Assembly (NCBI GenBank): GCA_035763805.1
Contig: DASUAL010000067.1
Coordinates: 1-64,000 of the forward strand
Length of the DNA: 64,000 bases
From: DASUAL01 sp035763805
GTDB taxonomy: Bacteria; Gemmatimonadota; Gemmatimonadetes; Gemmatimonadales; GWC2-71-9
Direction of reading: 5' to 3'
A program made the translations under genes and the position numbers. The notes beneath the pieces were generated by a model. That model did not search any database, was not told the DNA's origin, and saw only the letters and a program-made list of their open reading frames with translations. Numbering within the stretch: the first letter of the stretch is position 1; each line of letters opens with the position of its first letter. Positions 1 through 8,881 of this stretch are shown here, in pieces.

Positions 1-103
1 GTATTATGTTGTGGACCGTCCCAGGCGGGGTGGACAGGGGGAGACGCCCCTGAGCCCCAACCGAGCCCCCCGCCCCTGGCCCTGCTCCCGAACGGAGGAC
101 GCA

Positions 104-280
104 ATGGCGAAGGGTGGAAAGGCCCCGATGGCCGCGGATGAGGGCTACTGCGTGAAGTGCAAGGCGAAGCGGAAAATTTCCAACGCCCAGCAGGTGAAGA
201 TGGCGAACGGCCGGCCGGCGCTGAAGGGCGTGTGCCCGGTGTGCGGCACCGGGATGTTCAAGATCCTGCCGCCCAAGTGA
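104..280 (+). CDS. small zinc-ribbon protein, DUF5679-like
   Basis: A 58-residue protein with two cysteine pairs, YCVKCKAK near residue 15 and GVCPVCGTG near residue 45. This is the layout of the DUF5679 family of short zinc ribbons, which resemble topoisomerase C-terminal zinc fingers. I chose the ATG at 104 because CGGAGGA lies six bases upstream; the frame stays open further upstream but that part is proline and arginine rich and looks non-coding. The linking segment KISNAQQVKMANGRPA is typical of the family. The biochemical role of the family is not established; nucleic-acid or protein binding through zinc is inference. It is transcribed towards pruA and its partner, with a shared terminator between them. 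Confidence 0.85.
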   Translation: MAKGGKAPMAADEGYCVKCKAKRKISNAQQVKMANGRPALKGVCPVCGTGMFKILPPK

Positions 281-299
281 GCTGACGACCCGACAACCC

Positions 300-329
300 G
301 AGCCCCCGATCGTCCAAGACCGGGGGCTC
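300..329. terminator. intrinsic terminator, probably bidirectional
   Basis: Perfect 9-bp inverted repeat GAGCCCCCG / CGGGGGCTC (300-308 and 321-329) with a 12-base loop, followed on the plus strand by TTCATTT. It lies 20 bases after the zinc-ribbon stop and 10 bases from the stop of the convergent HmuY-like gene, so it could serve both. Confidence 0.75.
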
Positions 330-338
330 TTCATTTAT

Positions 339-929
339 CTACTCGCGCGCCACGCCGCGGCTGCCGTTCCCCTGGTAGGCGTAGCGGAAGGTGACGCACG
401 CCGTGCCGGCGTCTCGGCAGTAGTACGCGAGCAGCTCGAGCTTGGCGTACCTCCCGCGCGGTGTTCGCACCCCGTACACGTGATGCTTCGAGGTGAGGAG
501 GTGGCTGAACATGCTGTACTCGTACCACTTCCCCACGCCCGGGTTGGTCGTGTCGGGCCCGTAGGCATTGTCGAGATACCCCGCGGCCGGGAGCTCGGCG
601 ACCGCATCGAACGGCACGCGTCCCAGGTCGACGATCCCACCCCCCGGCGCCACGATCAGGTGAAACCGGCGGAACGCGATGTCCCAGGGGCCCGAGTCCA
701 CCGCCGCGTTCCGGCCGAAGTCGAAATAGCGCCACCGGTCGGTGGCGGACGCATCGAGCGTGTAGCTCGCGGGTCCCACGAGCGAGTCCCCCACGGGCGC
801 GGCGCGCGGCACCGTCAGCGCGAACGGCGGGAACTCGGGGCTCGCGAGGGAGCCGACGAGGAGCGACGTCACCAGCAGCAGGAAGGCCGCGCCCATCACC
901 AGCACCAGGATGGGTGGGCGTGCGCTCAC
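339..929 (-). CDS. HmuY-family protein, membrane anchored
   Basis: A 196-residue protein with a single hydrophobic segment at about residues 5-28 and then a soluble domain carrying the HmuY-type signatures WDIAFRRFH, GGGIVDLG, KWYEYS, HHVYGVRTPRGRYAKLE and FRYAYQGNGS. Porphyromonas HmuY is an exported haem-binding protein; the wider family is common in marine and soil bacteria without proven haem binding, so the ligand is uncertain. The start is GTG at 929, which overlaps the TGA of pruA (GTGA), so the two genes are translationally coupled. The N-terminal helix could be an uncleaved signal anchor that places the domain in the periplasm. Confidence 0.75.
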   Translation of the reverse strand: MSARPPILVLVMGAAFLLLVTSLLVGSLASPEFPPFALTVPRAAPVGDSLVGPASYTLDASATDRWRYFDFGRNAAVDSGPWDIAFRRFHLIVAPGGGIVDLGRVPFDAVAELPAAGYLDNAYGPDTTNPGVGKWYEYSMFSHLLTSKHHVYGVRTPRGRYAKLELLAYYCRDAGTACVTFRYAYQGNGSRGVARE

Positions 930-2554
930 GGCTCGGCCATGAACGGGTAGGCGACGCTCCTCGGCGGCACGAAATTCTCCTTCACCGCTCGCGGGCTCAC
1001 CCAGCGGATCAGGTTGAGCAGGCTCCCCGCCTTGTCGTTCGTGCCGCTCGCCCGCGCGCCGCCGAACGGCTGCTGCCCCACCACCGCACCCGTCGGCTTG
1101 TCGTTCACGTAGAAGTTCCCCGCCGCATACCGCAGCGATGATTGCGCCTCGTCCACGGCGCGGCGGTCCTGCGCGAAGATCGCGCCGGTGAGCGCGTACG
1201 GCGAGGTCTCGTCCACGAGGCGGAGCGTCTCCGCCCACCGAGCCTCGGGGTAGGCATACACCGTGAGGACGGGGCCGAAGATCTCCTCGCACATGGTACG
1301 GTAGGTCGGGTCCGTGGTCTCGATCAGCGTGGGCTCGATGAAGTAGCCGTCCGTGTCGTCGCAACCTCCGCCGAACAGGATCTTGACGCCCGGCGCCCGC
1401 TGTGCCGCCTCGATGTAGCTGCGGATCTTGTCGAACGCTTTGCGGTCGATCACGGCTCCCATGAAGTTCCGGAAGTCCGCGGGATCGCCCATCTTCAACT
1501 CGGCGAGCATCTGCAGGACGCGCTCGCGCACCTGAGGCCAGCGGCTGTCCGGCACGTATGCCCGCGAGGCGGCGCTGCACTTTTGCCCCTGGTATTCGTA
1601 GGCACCGCGCACCAGCGCCGTCGCCAGGGCATCCACGTCGGCGCTCGCGTGTGCCAGGATGAAGTCCTTCCCGCCTGTTTCGCCCACCAGCCGCGGGTAG
1701 CCTGCGTACGAGGCGAGGTTCTCCCCCACGCGCTTCCAGAGCGATTGGAACACCTCCGTCGAGCCCGTGAAATGGATGCCGGCCAGCGCAGGGTCTCCGA
1801 GGAGCGCCTGGGACACCTGTGCCGCTGGACCCGGGACGAAGTTGATCACGCCGGGCGGGAGCCCCGCTTCTTGGAGCAGTCTCAGGATGAAGTAATTCGA
1901 GAGTACCGCCGACGCCGCCGGCTTCCAGACCACCGTGTTTCCCATGATCGCCGGCGCCGTCGGGAGATTGCCGCCGATCGAGGTGAAGTTGAACGGCGTG
2001 ATCGCGTACACGAACCCTTCGAGGGGCCGGTAGTCCATGGAGTTCCAGGTGCCGGGCGCCGAGTTCGGCTGCTCGGCATAGAGGCGCTCGGCGTAGCCGA
2101 CGTTGAAACGGAAGAAGTCGATCAGCTCGCACGCCGCGTCGATCTCCGCTTGATGGGCGGTCTTCGACTGGCCGAGCATCGTGGCGGCGTTGATGAGCGG
2201 GCGATGGCGGCTGGCGAGCCAGTCCGCCGCCTTGAGAAACACGGCCGCCCGTCGCTCGAAGCTCCACGTGGACCAGTCCCGCCACGCCTCGCGCGCCGCT
2301 TTGATGGCCGCGTCCACCTCCGCCGGCCCCGCCTGATGCACCTTGGCGAGCACGTGCCGGTGGCAATGCGGCATCACGACGTCCACGGTCTTCGCGGTGC
2401 GCACCTCCGCACTGCCGATCACGAGCGGAATCTCGACGTGGCGGGAGGACAGGTCCTTCAGCGTCTTCTTCAGTTCAGCCCGTTCGGGCGAGCCGGGAGC
2501 GTAACCGAGCACCGGTTCGTTAACCGGAACCGGGATCTTTGGGATAGCGTTCAT
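926..2554 (-). CDS. pruA: L-glutamate gamma-semialdehyde dehydrogenase (1-pyrroline-5-carboxylate dehydrogenase)
   Basis: A 542-residue aldehyde dehydrogenase of the P5C dehydrogenase type, the second step of proline breakdown, giving glutamate and NADH in the cytoplasm. Visible features are the family N-terminus (NEPVLGYAPGSPERAEL), the cofactor-binding segment PFNFTSIGGNLPTAPA, the general-base glutamate in GETGGKDF (about E292) and the catalytic cysteine in YQGQKCSAASR (about C326). Length matches the stand-alone bacterial enzyme rather than the PutA fusion; no proline dehydrogenase gene is in the window. The stop codon overlaps the start of the HmuY-like gene. The ATG at 2554 is followed directly by conserved sequence, so the start is secure. 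Confidence 0.95.
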   Translation of the reverse strand: MNAIPKIPVPVNEPVLGYAPGSPERAELKKTLKDLSSRHVEIPLVIGSAEVRTAKTVDVVMPHCHRHVLAKVHQAGPAEVDAAIKAAREAWRDWSTWSFERRAAVFLKAADWLASRHRPLINAATMLGQSKTAHQAEIDAACELIDFFRFNVGYAERLYAEQPNSAPGTWNSMDYRPLEGFVYAITPFNFTSIGGNLPTAPAIMGNTVVWKPAASAVLSNYFILRLLQEAGLPPGVINFVPGPAAQVSQALLGDPALAGIHFTGSTEVFQSLWKRVGENLASYAGYPRLVGETGGKDFILAHASADVDALATALVRGAYEYQGQKCSAASRAYVPDSRWPQVRERVLQMLAELKMGDPADFRNFMGAVIDRKAFDKIRSYIEAAQRAPGVKILFGGGCDDTDGYFIEPTLIETTDPTYRTMCEEIFGPVLTVYAYPEARWAETLRLVDETSPYALTGAIFAQDRRAVDEAQSSLRYAAGNFYVNDKPTGAVVGQQPFGGARASGTNDKAGSLLNLIRWVSPRAVKENFVPPRSVAYPFMAEP

Positions 2555-2575
2555 GGGGGTAATGTAACTGCGCCG

Positions 2576-2595
2576 CCAGCCATCAGCCCTCAGCC
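2576..2595. repeat. dispersed intergenic repeat, CTGA/GGCTGA type
   Basis: The sequence CCAGCCATCAGCCCTCAGCC lies between the divergent pruA and VOC genes. Its reverse complement is built from GGCTGA/GGCTGATGGCTG units, the same degenerate units seen at 29103-29128 and 35161-35190. Copies are imperfect and found only at gene edges. Confidence 0.45.
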
Positions 2596-2628
2596 GGAGG
2601 GCTGCGACCTGACGCCCGAAAGCGCCTT

Positions 2629-3108
2629 ATGACCATCGACCCTCGCACCTGCATCGGCCACGTCCACCTCACCGTGTCCGACCTGGACCGCGCGCTTCGG
2701 TTCTATCGCGACGCGCTTGGCTTCGAAGTAACGACCACGTACGGCGAGGATGCCGTGTTCCTCTCGGCGGGCGGGTACCACCACCACATCGGGCTGAACA
2801 CCTGGGCCGGCCGCGGGGCGCCGCGACCCGCGCCTCGGACGACCGGCCTCTACCACTTCGCGATTCTCTACCCCGACCGGAAGAGCCTCGCGTCAGCCGT
2901 CCGCCGGGTGCTCGAGCACGGCGTGCGGCTCGAGGGCGCGTCGGACCACGGCGTGAGCGAGGCCATCTACCTCCGCGATCCCGACGGCAACGGGGTCGAG
3001 ATCTATCGCGACCGCCCGGAGAACGAGTGGCCTCGCACACCGGACGGCGCGCTCGTCATGCACACGGGGCGGCTCGATCTCGAGAAGCTGCTGGCTGAGG
3101 CAGGGTGA
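2629..3108 (+). CDS. VOC-superfamily protein (glyoxalase / extradiol dioxygenase fold)
   Basis: A 159-residue vicinal-oxygen-chelate protein starting IGHVHLTVSDLDRALRFYRDALGFEV, the usual first beta-alpha-beta module. Candidate metal ligands are the histidine in HVHLTV, the histidines in YHHHIGLN and the glutamate in GNGVEIYRD. It resembles the N-terminal half of CatE-type catechol 2,3-dioxygenases, but many such single-domain proteins have no known substrate. It stands alone, divergent from pruA and convergent with the kinase at 3115 (6 bases apart). I cannot assign a reaction. No clear Shine-Dalgarno sequence precedes the ATG; it was chosen because conserved sequence begins within ten residues. 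Confidence 0.8.
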   Translation: MTIDPRTCIGHVHLTVSDLDRALRFYRDALGFEVTTTYGEDAVFLSAGGYHHHIGLNTWAGRGAPRPAPRTTGLYHFAILYPDRKSLASAVRRVLEHGVRLEGASDHGVSEAIYLRDPDGNGVEIYRDRPENEWPRTPDGALVMHTGRLDLEKLLAEAG

Positions 3109-3114
3109 CAGCGA

Positions 3115-4263
3115 TCAGGCCGCGTCGCCGGCACGGCGCGCGTCGAGCGAGCGCTGGGCCGGGAGCGGGAAGCTCATGCTGACCGTGGTCCCTTTCCCGG
3201 GGGCGGAGTCCACCTTGATGCTGCCGCCGAACATGTTGCGCACCACGCTCTGGACGACGACGAGCCCCATGCCGCTCCCCTCGCCGAACTCCTTGGTCGT
3301 AAAGCCGGGCTCGAAGATCCGCTCCAAGTCGTTGGAGCGGATGCCCGCCCCCTCGTCCCGCACCGTGAGCCGAAGCGATCCGCCCGCCTGCTCGAGCGCC
3401 ACCCTGACGGGCGCCGGGCGGCCCGTGCTCGCGTCCGCGGCGTTGCGGATCAGATTGACGAGCATGTCGTAGAGGGCGTTGGGATCGCCCTTCAAGTACA
3501 CCGCGTCGAGCGTGGAGTCGAACTCGAGCGAGATCTTCTTGTCCTTGAGGACTCGGGCTTCGAGGGTGCAGCACGAGCGCACCACACGCACCGCGTCGAA
3601 GCGCTCCGAGCGGGCCAGCGCCCCGCGCGCGCGGTCCTTGATCGCCCGCAGGAAATTCACGCTGCGGTCGATGTCGTCCATCACCTGGCCGAGCTCCTCG
3701 AGCATCTCCAATCGGCGGCTGGCCACCACCTCGGTCCAGCGGCCCAGCGCCTCCATGGCGAGCTGGAGGCCGGCCCGCGCCGCGGTCAGGGGGTTCGACA
3801 GCTCGTGGGCGATGATCCCGGGTAGCGTAGCGATGTCCTGGAGCGGGTCGCTCCGTTTGCCGGCCGAGACCGACCCGACGGGCGCTTCCCGGCGGTCGAG
3901 GAGCCCGAGGCAGAGACCGGCGAGTTCCAGCGTGAGCCGCTCCCGGCTGCGGCGCTCCCGCCCATCCGGCGGCGGGCTCGGGGGACGCGTGCGAACCGGG
4001 GCGATCATCCAGGCGCCCTCGGCGGCGGCGGGCGACCCGACCCAGCGACTCCCCTGTACAATGGGGATGTTCCAGCGCCGCAGCGTAGCGTCCACGTCGA
4101 GGTTGGTCGCGTGGTGACGGGGGCTGGGGTCGCTCGACGCCTGCGGCTCGAGCTCGGCGCGGGCGGAGACCTCCCAGATCGTCACCGGGCGCCCGCCGAG
4201 GGCCACGCTGGCCTGCCGCAGGATCTCGTGTCTGCCCTCGACGTAGGCCTCTGGTCGGCTCAC
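3115..4263 (-). CDS. sensor histidine kinase without a transmembrane segment
   Basis: A 382-residue protein. The last 240 residues form a complete kinase core: H box IIAHELSNPLTAA, N box DMLVNLIRNAADAS, G1 VRDEGAGI, F-box FEPGFTTKE and G2 GEGSGMGLVVV. HELSNPL is the form common in NtrB/PAS-kinase relatives. The first 130 residues look GAF-like (HEILRQASVALGG and ATLRRWNIPIVQGSRWVG), suggesting a cytoplasmic ligand sensor, but this is inference. I start at the GTG at 4263 because GGGAG lies four bases upstream; a TTG at 4287 would add eight residues. No response regulator lies beside it, so it is an orphan whose partner must be elsewhere. Confidence 0.85.
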   Translation of the reverse strand: MSRPEAYVEGRHEILRQASVALGGRPVTIWEVSARAELEPQASSDPSPRHHATNLDVDATLRRWNIPIVQGSRWVGSPAAAEGAWMIAPVRTRPPSPPPDGRERRSRERLTLELAGLCLGLLDRREAPVGSVSAGKRSDPLQDIATLPGIIAHELSNPLTAARAGLQLAMEALGRWTEVVASRRLEMLEELGQVMDDIDRSVNFLRAIKDRARGALARSERFDAVRVVRSCCTLEARVLKDKKISLEFDSTLDAVYLKGDPNALYDMLVNLIRNAADASTGRPAPVRVALEQAGGSLRLTVRDEGAGIRSNDLERIFEPGFTTKEFGEGSGMGLVVVQSVVRNMFGGSIKVDSAPGKGTTVSMSFPLPAQRSLDARRAGDAA

Positions 4264-4523
4264 CGGGGCTCCCGATGGACACACCAACGCGCCGCGGCGG
4301 GTCGGCCAGGCGGCCGGTGCCGGTCACTCCGGTGCTTCCATCTGCGAATGGGGGCGCGTACAACATATGCGAAATCCTCGTGGGCGAGTCAAGCAACGCA
4401 GGCTCCCCCGTACGGTGACGGTGAGCGTCCTGGCGACCGGCAGCCTTGACACGCTCTGCGGCGTGGTCCAGCATAGCCCCTGCTGAACCGCGCTGCTTCG
4501 GTCTCTTTGCTCCGGAGGGATTC

Positions 4524-7500
4524 ATGCGCAAACGTCGCCTCGAGGTCGGCAGCGTCATCGCGCTCGTGCTCGCACCGGCCATGCTCTTCGCCCAGGAGAC
4601 GGGCACCATCCGCGGCCGCGTCACGGACGCGGCCACAGGGCAACCGGTGGCCGACGCGCGCGTGACCGTGGAGGGGACGGGGCTGGCCGCCGCCAGCCGG
4701 GCGAACGGGGAATACGTGCTGGCGGCCGCGCCCGTGGGCCCGCGCACCCTGACCGCGCGACGCGTCGGGTACGGCGTGATCCGCCGGGAGATCGACGTGC
4801 CGCCGGGCGACGCCGTGACCGCGGACTTCGCACTCCGGGCGGTCGCCGTCGCACTCGACGCCGTGGTGGTCACCGGCGTCGGCACCCCGACCGAGAAACG
4901 GACCGTCGGCAACACGATCGAAGTGATCAGCGGAGATGCGATCAGCGCCTCGCCCGGGGCAACATCCATCGACCGGGCTCTCCAAGGCAAGGTGACGGGC
5001 GCGCTCATCTCACAGAACAACGGCCAGCCGGGCGCCGGTGTCAGCGTTCGCCTGCGCGGAACGAACTCGGTCCTTGGGACGGGCGAGCCGCTCTGGGTCG
5101 TGGACGGCGTGATCGTGGACAACAGCTCCGACGCTCTCATCGGCATCAGCGCCAACCCGAGCGGTGCCCGACGCGAGGCGGGCGGCGCGGCGCTGGCCAA
5201 CCGGCTGTCGGACATCGCCCCCACGGACATCGAGCGGGCCGAGGTCCTCAAGGGCGCGGCTGCGGCGGCACTGTACGGCTCGCGCGCCAACAACGGCGTG
5301 ATCCAGATCTTTACCAGGCGCGGCCGGGCGGGCTCGACCCGGGGAACAGTAAACGTGGAACTCGGAGTCACGAGCACGCCGGCGCGCTACGAGTTGAACA
5401 CGGCGTCGCGCGCGGGGTACGCTGACGCAGTCTACGCGGGCGCCGATACCCTGGCGCCGAGCGTTACGCGCTACAACATCCAGGACAGCGTCTTTCGCAC
5501 CGGCTTCTCCGCCAGGACCAACCTCTCCCTATCGGGCGGTGCGGGCGGGACGAGCTACTACCTTTCGGGCAGCCGCACGGACGAGTCCGGGATCGTTCGT
5601 CCGACCGGATACCACCGAACGAGTCTCCGTGGCCGCTTCACGCAGCAGGTCGGGGAGACGCTCGAGCTCACCGCGAGCGGCACGTTCATCCAGTCGGCCC
5701 GAGACCAGATCCCCGAGGGCGAGCAGACGCAGGGCGCGCTCACGAGCATCGTGTTCACGCCCACGGCCTGGAAGCCGTTCTTCAACGACACCCTCGGTCG
5801 CTATCCGTACAACCCCGTGATCCAGGGCAATCCTCTGGCCGTCATCAACACGTTTCAAGCGCCTGAGGACGTCACGCGATTCATCGGCGGACTTGAGGGC
5901 GTATTCCGCCCGCGCCCCAGTCTCACCTTGCGCTACGGGTACGGGATCGACGACTACCGTCAGGAGGACAAGTACCTCCAACCGCCCTTCTCTATAAATG
6001 CGACCTTCACCGGGTCGATCCAGAATCCTATTCGCCTGTCACGGCAACAGAATCACGACCTGACGGCGACCTACGTGGCGACACCCGCTCCCATTCTCAG
6101 CAGCAGCACGACGCTCGGCTTCCGGTATACGGACGCTCATGTGGACGACATCAGCGCCGCGGCCACCGGGCTGCCGCCCGAGCAGCAGACGGTCGTGGGA
6201 GCGGTCCCCACCGCGTCCCAGGGACTCTCGGAGTTCCGCACGCTCGGCGGATTTGTTGAGGAGCGAGTGGGATTCAAGGATCGGTTGTACGTGAACGGCG
6301 GGCTGAATCTCGAGGCGTCGTCGGCGTTCGGCGCGAGCCAGCGGTGGCAGCTGTTCCCGCGCATGAGCGCGTCCTACGTGCTCGGCGAAACGGAGTTCTT
6401 CCGGTCGAGCGGCCTAGGTCAGCGCATCAGCACCCTGCGACTCCGCGCCGCGTACGGCGAGACGGGCGGTCAGCCGCCGAGCATCTACGGACGGTTCTCG
6501 AATTATGTCGGCGTGGGCTACAGCGGAAAGCCCGGACTCGTGGCGAGCTCGCTCAAGGGAAACCCAGACTTGAAGCCCGAACGCCAGCGGGAGATCGAAG
6601 GCGGTCTCGACCTCGGGCTGTTCGCCGACCGGGCGCTCCTCGAGTTCACGTATTATCACAAGCGCACGTTCGACTTGGTGCTCGCTGCGCCCCTCCCACT
6701 GTCCACAGGCTTCTTGAGCCAGCTCCAGAATGTCGGTGTCTTGCGCAACAAGGGCTGGGAACTGGCGCTCAACACGGTGAATGTGAACAAGCCCTCGGTC
6801 GGCTGGCGTTCCACGCTCTCCCTCGCGGCCAACCGGAGCCGCGTCGAGAAGCTGGTGACGCCCAACGACACGCTCGTCTTCGGCTACCTGAACGCGGTAA
6901 TCCCGGGTCAACCGCTCGGAGTCTTCTACGGCGGCATCTACGTCCGCGACGCGAGCGGTAATGTGGTGTACCGGGATACCACGATCGGCGGCATCCTGTA
7001 TCAGCAAATGCCGCTTCGGGCGCGCGATACTCTGCCCAACGGGACTACTGCATTCGCCAACCGCATCATCGGCGACCCGAACCCCGACCTGATCGCCTCG
7101 CTCCTCAATACCTTCGACTTGGGTCGCCACGTGCACATTTCTGTGCTGCTCGATGGCCGGTTTGGGAACGACGTCGCGAACTTCACCCGCCGCATCACGG
7201 AGTTCTTTGGGGCCGATAAGGTGATCGAGCGAGAGATCTCGCGCGACACGTTCCCGCGCACGTTCACGCTCAACCCGACCGGCCGCATCAACATCTACGA
7301 GGAGTACATCGAAAACGGCAGCTTCGTGAAGCTCCGGGAAGTCGCGGTCAAGCTCCGATTCGACCAACCTTGGGTCCGGAAACTGGGCGCTGAAACGCTG
7401 GATCTCATGCTCGCGGGCCGCAACCTGATCACGTGGACGAGCTATCGAGGGCTCGACCCCGAGATCAACCTCTTCACGGCAAATACCGTCGCGCGGGGCG

Positions 7501-7562
7501 TGGACTTCGCGAACACACCGATACCGCGCACGTTTACGCTCAGTGTCGGTTTCAATTTCTGA
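4524..7562 (+). CDS. SusC/RagA-family TonB-linked outer membrane protein
   Basis: A 1012-residue TonB-dependent transporter. After a signal peptide (LVLAPAMLFAQ) comes a carboxypeptidase-like beta-sandwich (GTIRGRVTDAATGQPVADARVTVEGTG), then the plug (KRTVGNTIEVISGDAI, VSVRLRGTNSVLGTGEPLWVVDGV, VLKGAAAAALYGSRANNGVI) and a 22-strand barrel ending with aromatic residues FTLSVGFNF. This is the SusC layout: it imports oligosaccharides or peptides with the adjacent SusD-like lipoprotein as lid. The start ATG at 4524 has CCGGAGGGA seven bases upstream; an upstream ATG-like extension lacks that site. The next gene begins 10 bases after the stop, so the pair is one transcript. The substrate is not visible from sequence; the neighbouring GH18 and NagB genes suggest amino sugars. 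Confidence 0.95.
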   Translation: MRKRRLEVGSVIALVLAPAMLFAQETGTIRGRVTDAATGQPVADARVTVEGTGLAAASRANGEYVLAAAPVGPRTLTARRVGYGVIRREIDVPPGDAVTADFALRAVAVALDAVVVTGVGTPTEKRTVGNTIEVISGDAISASPGATSIDRALQGKVTGALISQNNGQPGAGVSVRLRGTNSVLGTGEPLWVVDGVIVDNSSDALIGISANPSGARREAGGAALANRLSDIAPTDIERAEVLKGAAAAALYGSRANNGVIQIFTRRGRAGSTRGTVNVELGVTSTPARYELNTASRAGYADAVYAGADTLAPSVTRYNIQDSVFRTGFSARTNLSLSGGAGGTSYYLSGSRTDESGIVRPTGYHRTSLRGRFTQQVGETLELTASGTFIQSARDQIPEGEQTQGALTSIVFTPTAWKPFFNDTLGRYPYNPVIQGNPLAVINTFQAPEDVTRFIGGLEGVFRPRPSLTLRYGYGIDDYRQEDKYLQPPFSINATFTGSIQNPIRLSRQQNHDLTATYVATPAPILSSSTTLGFRYTDAHVDDISAAATGLPPEQQTVVGAVPTASQGLSEFRTLGGFVEERVGFKDRLYVNGGLNLEASSAFGASQRWQLFPRMSASYVLGETEFFRSSGLGQRISTLRLRAAYGETGGQPPSIYGRFSNYVGVGYSGKPGLVASSLKGNPDLKPERQREIEGGLDLGLFADRALLEFTYYHKRTFDLVLAAPLPLSTGFLSQLQNVGVLRNKGWELALNTVNVNKPSVGWRSTLSLAANRSRVEKLVTPNDTLVFGYLNAVIPGQPLGVFYGGIYVRDASGNVVYRDTTIGGILYQQMPLRARDTLPNGTTAFANRIIGDPNPDLIASLLNTFDLGRHVHISVLLDGRFGNDVANFTRRITEFFGADKVIEREISRDTFPRTFTLNPTGRINIYEEYIENGSFVKLREVAVKLRFDQPWVRKLGAETLDLMLAGRNLITWTSYRGLDPEINLFTANTVARGVDFANTPIPRTFTLSVGFNF

Positions 7563-7572
7563 GGAGGCGACG

Positions 7573-8874
7573 ATGCGTTCCCGTGCCTGCCCGCTCATTC
7601 CGCGCGCCGCCGCCGTCGTCCTCGGGCTCTCCCTCGCGGGGGCCTGCGATCTGGATCTAGCGAATCCGAACGCTGCAACCGAGGAAACCGTCGTCACCAC
7701 CGTGGACGGCGTGATTGCCGTCGCCGTCGGGATGCAGCAGGTCTACGCCCAATCCGTCGAGGACTTCGCCCTCGTCCCGGCATTGGTCACGGACGAATGG
7801 GGGACCCAGACCCGCGCCCTCGTTTCCTATCGGTCCCTATTGAACGGTGACAGCTTCGACCCCGGCTATGGGGTGGTCTCGGCCCCGTGGTCCGGCGGCT
7901 ATAGCACGATCAAAGCCGCAAATACACTGCTCGTCTCGGCGCCGCGCGTGGGGCTCGCCCCGGGCTTCGAGAAAGGGATCACGGCGCTTGCTAAGCTGTT
8001 CAAAGCGATGGCGCTCGGCACGATCGTCATGCAGTACGACAAGGTGCCCGTCGACGTGAGCACGGCAGCCGTCTTCCAAGATCGGGCCGTCGTGCTCGAC
8101 ACGATTCTCAGACTGCTCGAGTCGGCGCGGGCGGATCTCGCCGGCGTTACGAACACTGAACTCACGGGCTTCCGCACGCGGGTCCTCGGCACCGGCTTCA
8201 ATCCGCTGCGCACAATCGATGCGATGCGGGCCCGCTATTACCTCATCGACGGACAGTATCAACAGGCCATCGACGCGGCCGACTCGGTGAAGCTCGATAC
8301 CCTGTCGGTCTTCGCCTACCCGTCCCCCACCGTGAATCCCGTGTACAACCTCGCCTTCGGGCTGCTCTACGTGGCCGGGCTGAAGAGCTGGGTGGATTCG
8401 GCCGAGGCGGGCGATCTCCGGCCCACCTACTGGCTCAACACCGCTTCGGCACCGGCTGGCAACCCGCCCGACACGCTGCTCTACGCGCTGAGGAAGTACA
8501 GTGGGCAGAACGACCCCTATCCGGCCTACCTGCCCGACGAAATGAAGCTCATCAAAGCCGAGGCCTACACCCGGTTGGGCCAGTACGCGACCGCAGCCGC
8601 GCTCGTGAACGCGGTTCGCACGCAGACTACGTCGCCCGTGGACGAGCCGGTCGCGGGGCTCCCAGCCCTCGACCCGGCCACTCAGCTAGCCACCGAAGCT
8701 CAGCTGCTGGCCGAGATCGCCAAACAACGACGGTACGAGCTCTTCATGCAGGGGCTGCGGTGGGAAGACACACGACGGCTTGGTAACCTGCTCACGACGA
8801 CGCCCACGTTCACGTGGCTGCCGACGCCGACCCAGGAGTGTCGCACCAATCCGAACGCAGTGAATTGCTCGTAA
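7573..8874 (+). CDS. SusD/RagB-family outer membrane lipoprotein
   Basis: A 433-residue lipoprotein with a lipobox LSLAGAC about 25 residues from the ATG, followed by an alpha-helical SusD fold: NPNAATEE near the N-terminus, repeated TPR-like helices and the conserved C-terminal stretch ELFMQGLRWEDTRRLGNL, which is diagnostic for the RagB/SusD family. It is expected to cap the SusC channel at the cell surface and bind the nutrient. GAGGAGGCGACG precedes the ATG at 7573 and the SusC stop lies just upstream. It is convergent with the GH18 gene, 7 bases apart, with no room for a separate terminator. Confidence 0.93.
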   Translation: MRSRACPLIPRAAAVVLGLSLAGACDLDLANPNAATEETVVTTVDGVIAVAVGMQQVYAQSVEDFALVPALVTDEWGTQTRALVSYRSLLNGDSFDPGYGVVSAPWSGGYSTIKAANTLLVSAPRVGLAPGFEKGITALAKLFKAMALGTIVMQYDKVPVDVSTAAVFQDRAVVLDTILRLLESARADLAGVTNTELTGFRTRVLGTGFNPLRTIDAMRARYYLIDGQYQQAIDAADSVKLDTLSVFAYPSPTVNPVYNLAFGLLYVAGLKSWVDSAEAGDLRPTYWLNTASAPAGNPPDTLLYALRKYSGQNDPYPAYLPDEMKLIKAEAYTRLGQYATAAALVNAVRTQTTSPVDEPVAGLPALDPATQLATEAQLLAEIAKQRRYELFMQGLRWEDTRRLGNLLTTTPTFTWLPTPTQECRTNPNAVNCS

Positions 8875-8881
8875 AGCGCCT

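Noticed and set aside
4446..4477. TTGACA at 4446 as the SusC promoter
   Set aside because: The best -10 (CATAGC) is 20 bases away, outside the normal spacer range.
3056..5377. Long minus-strand frame across the kinase and the SusC start
   Set aside because: Low-complexity Ser/Arg/Pro product with no motif, running antisense to SusC and out of frame with the kinase.
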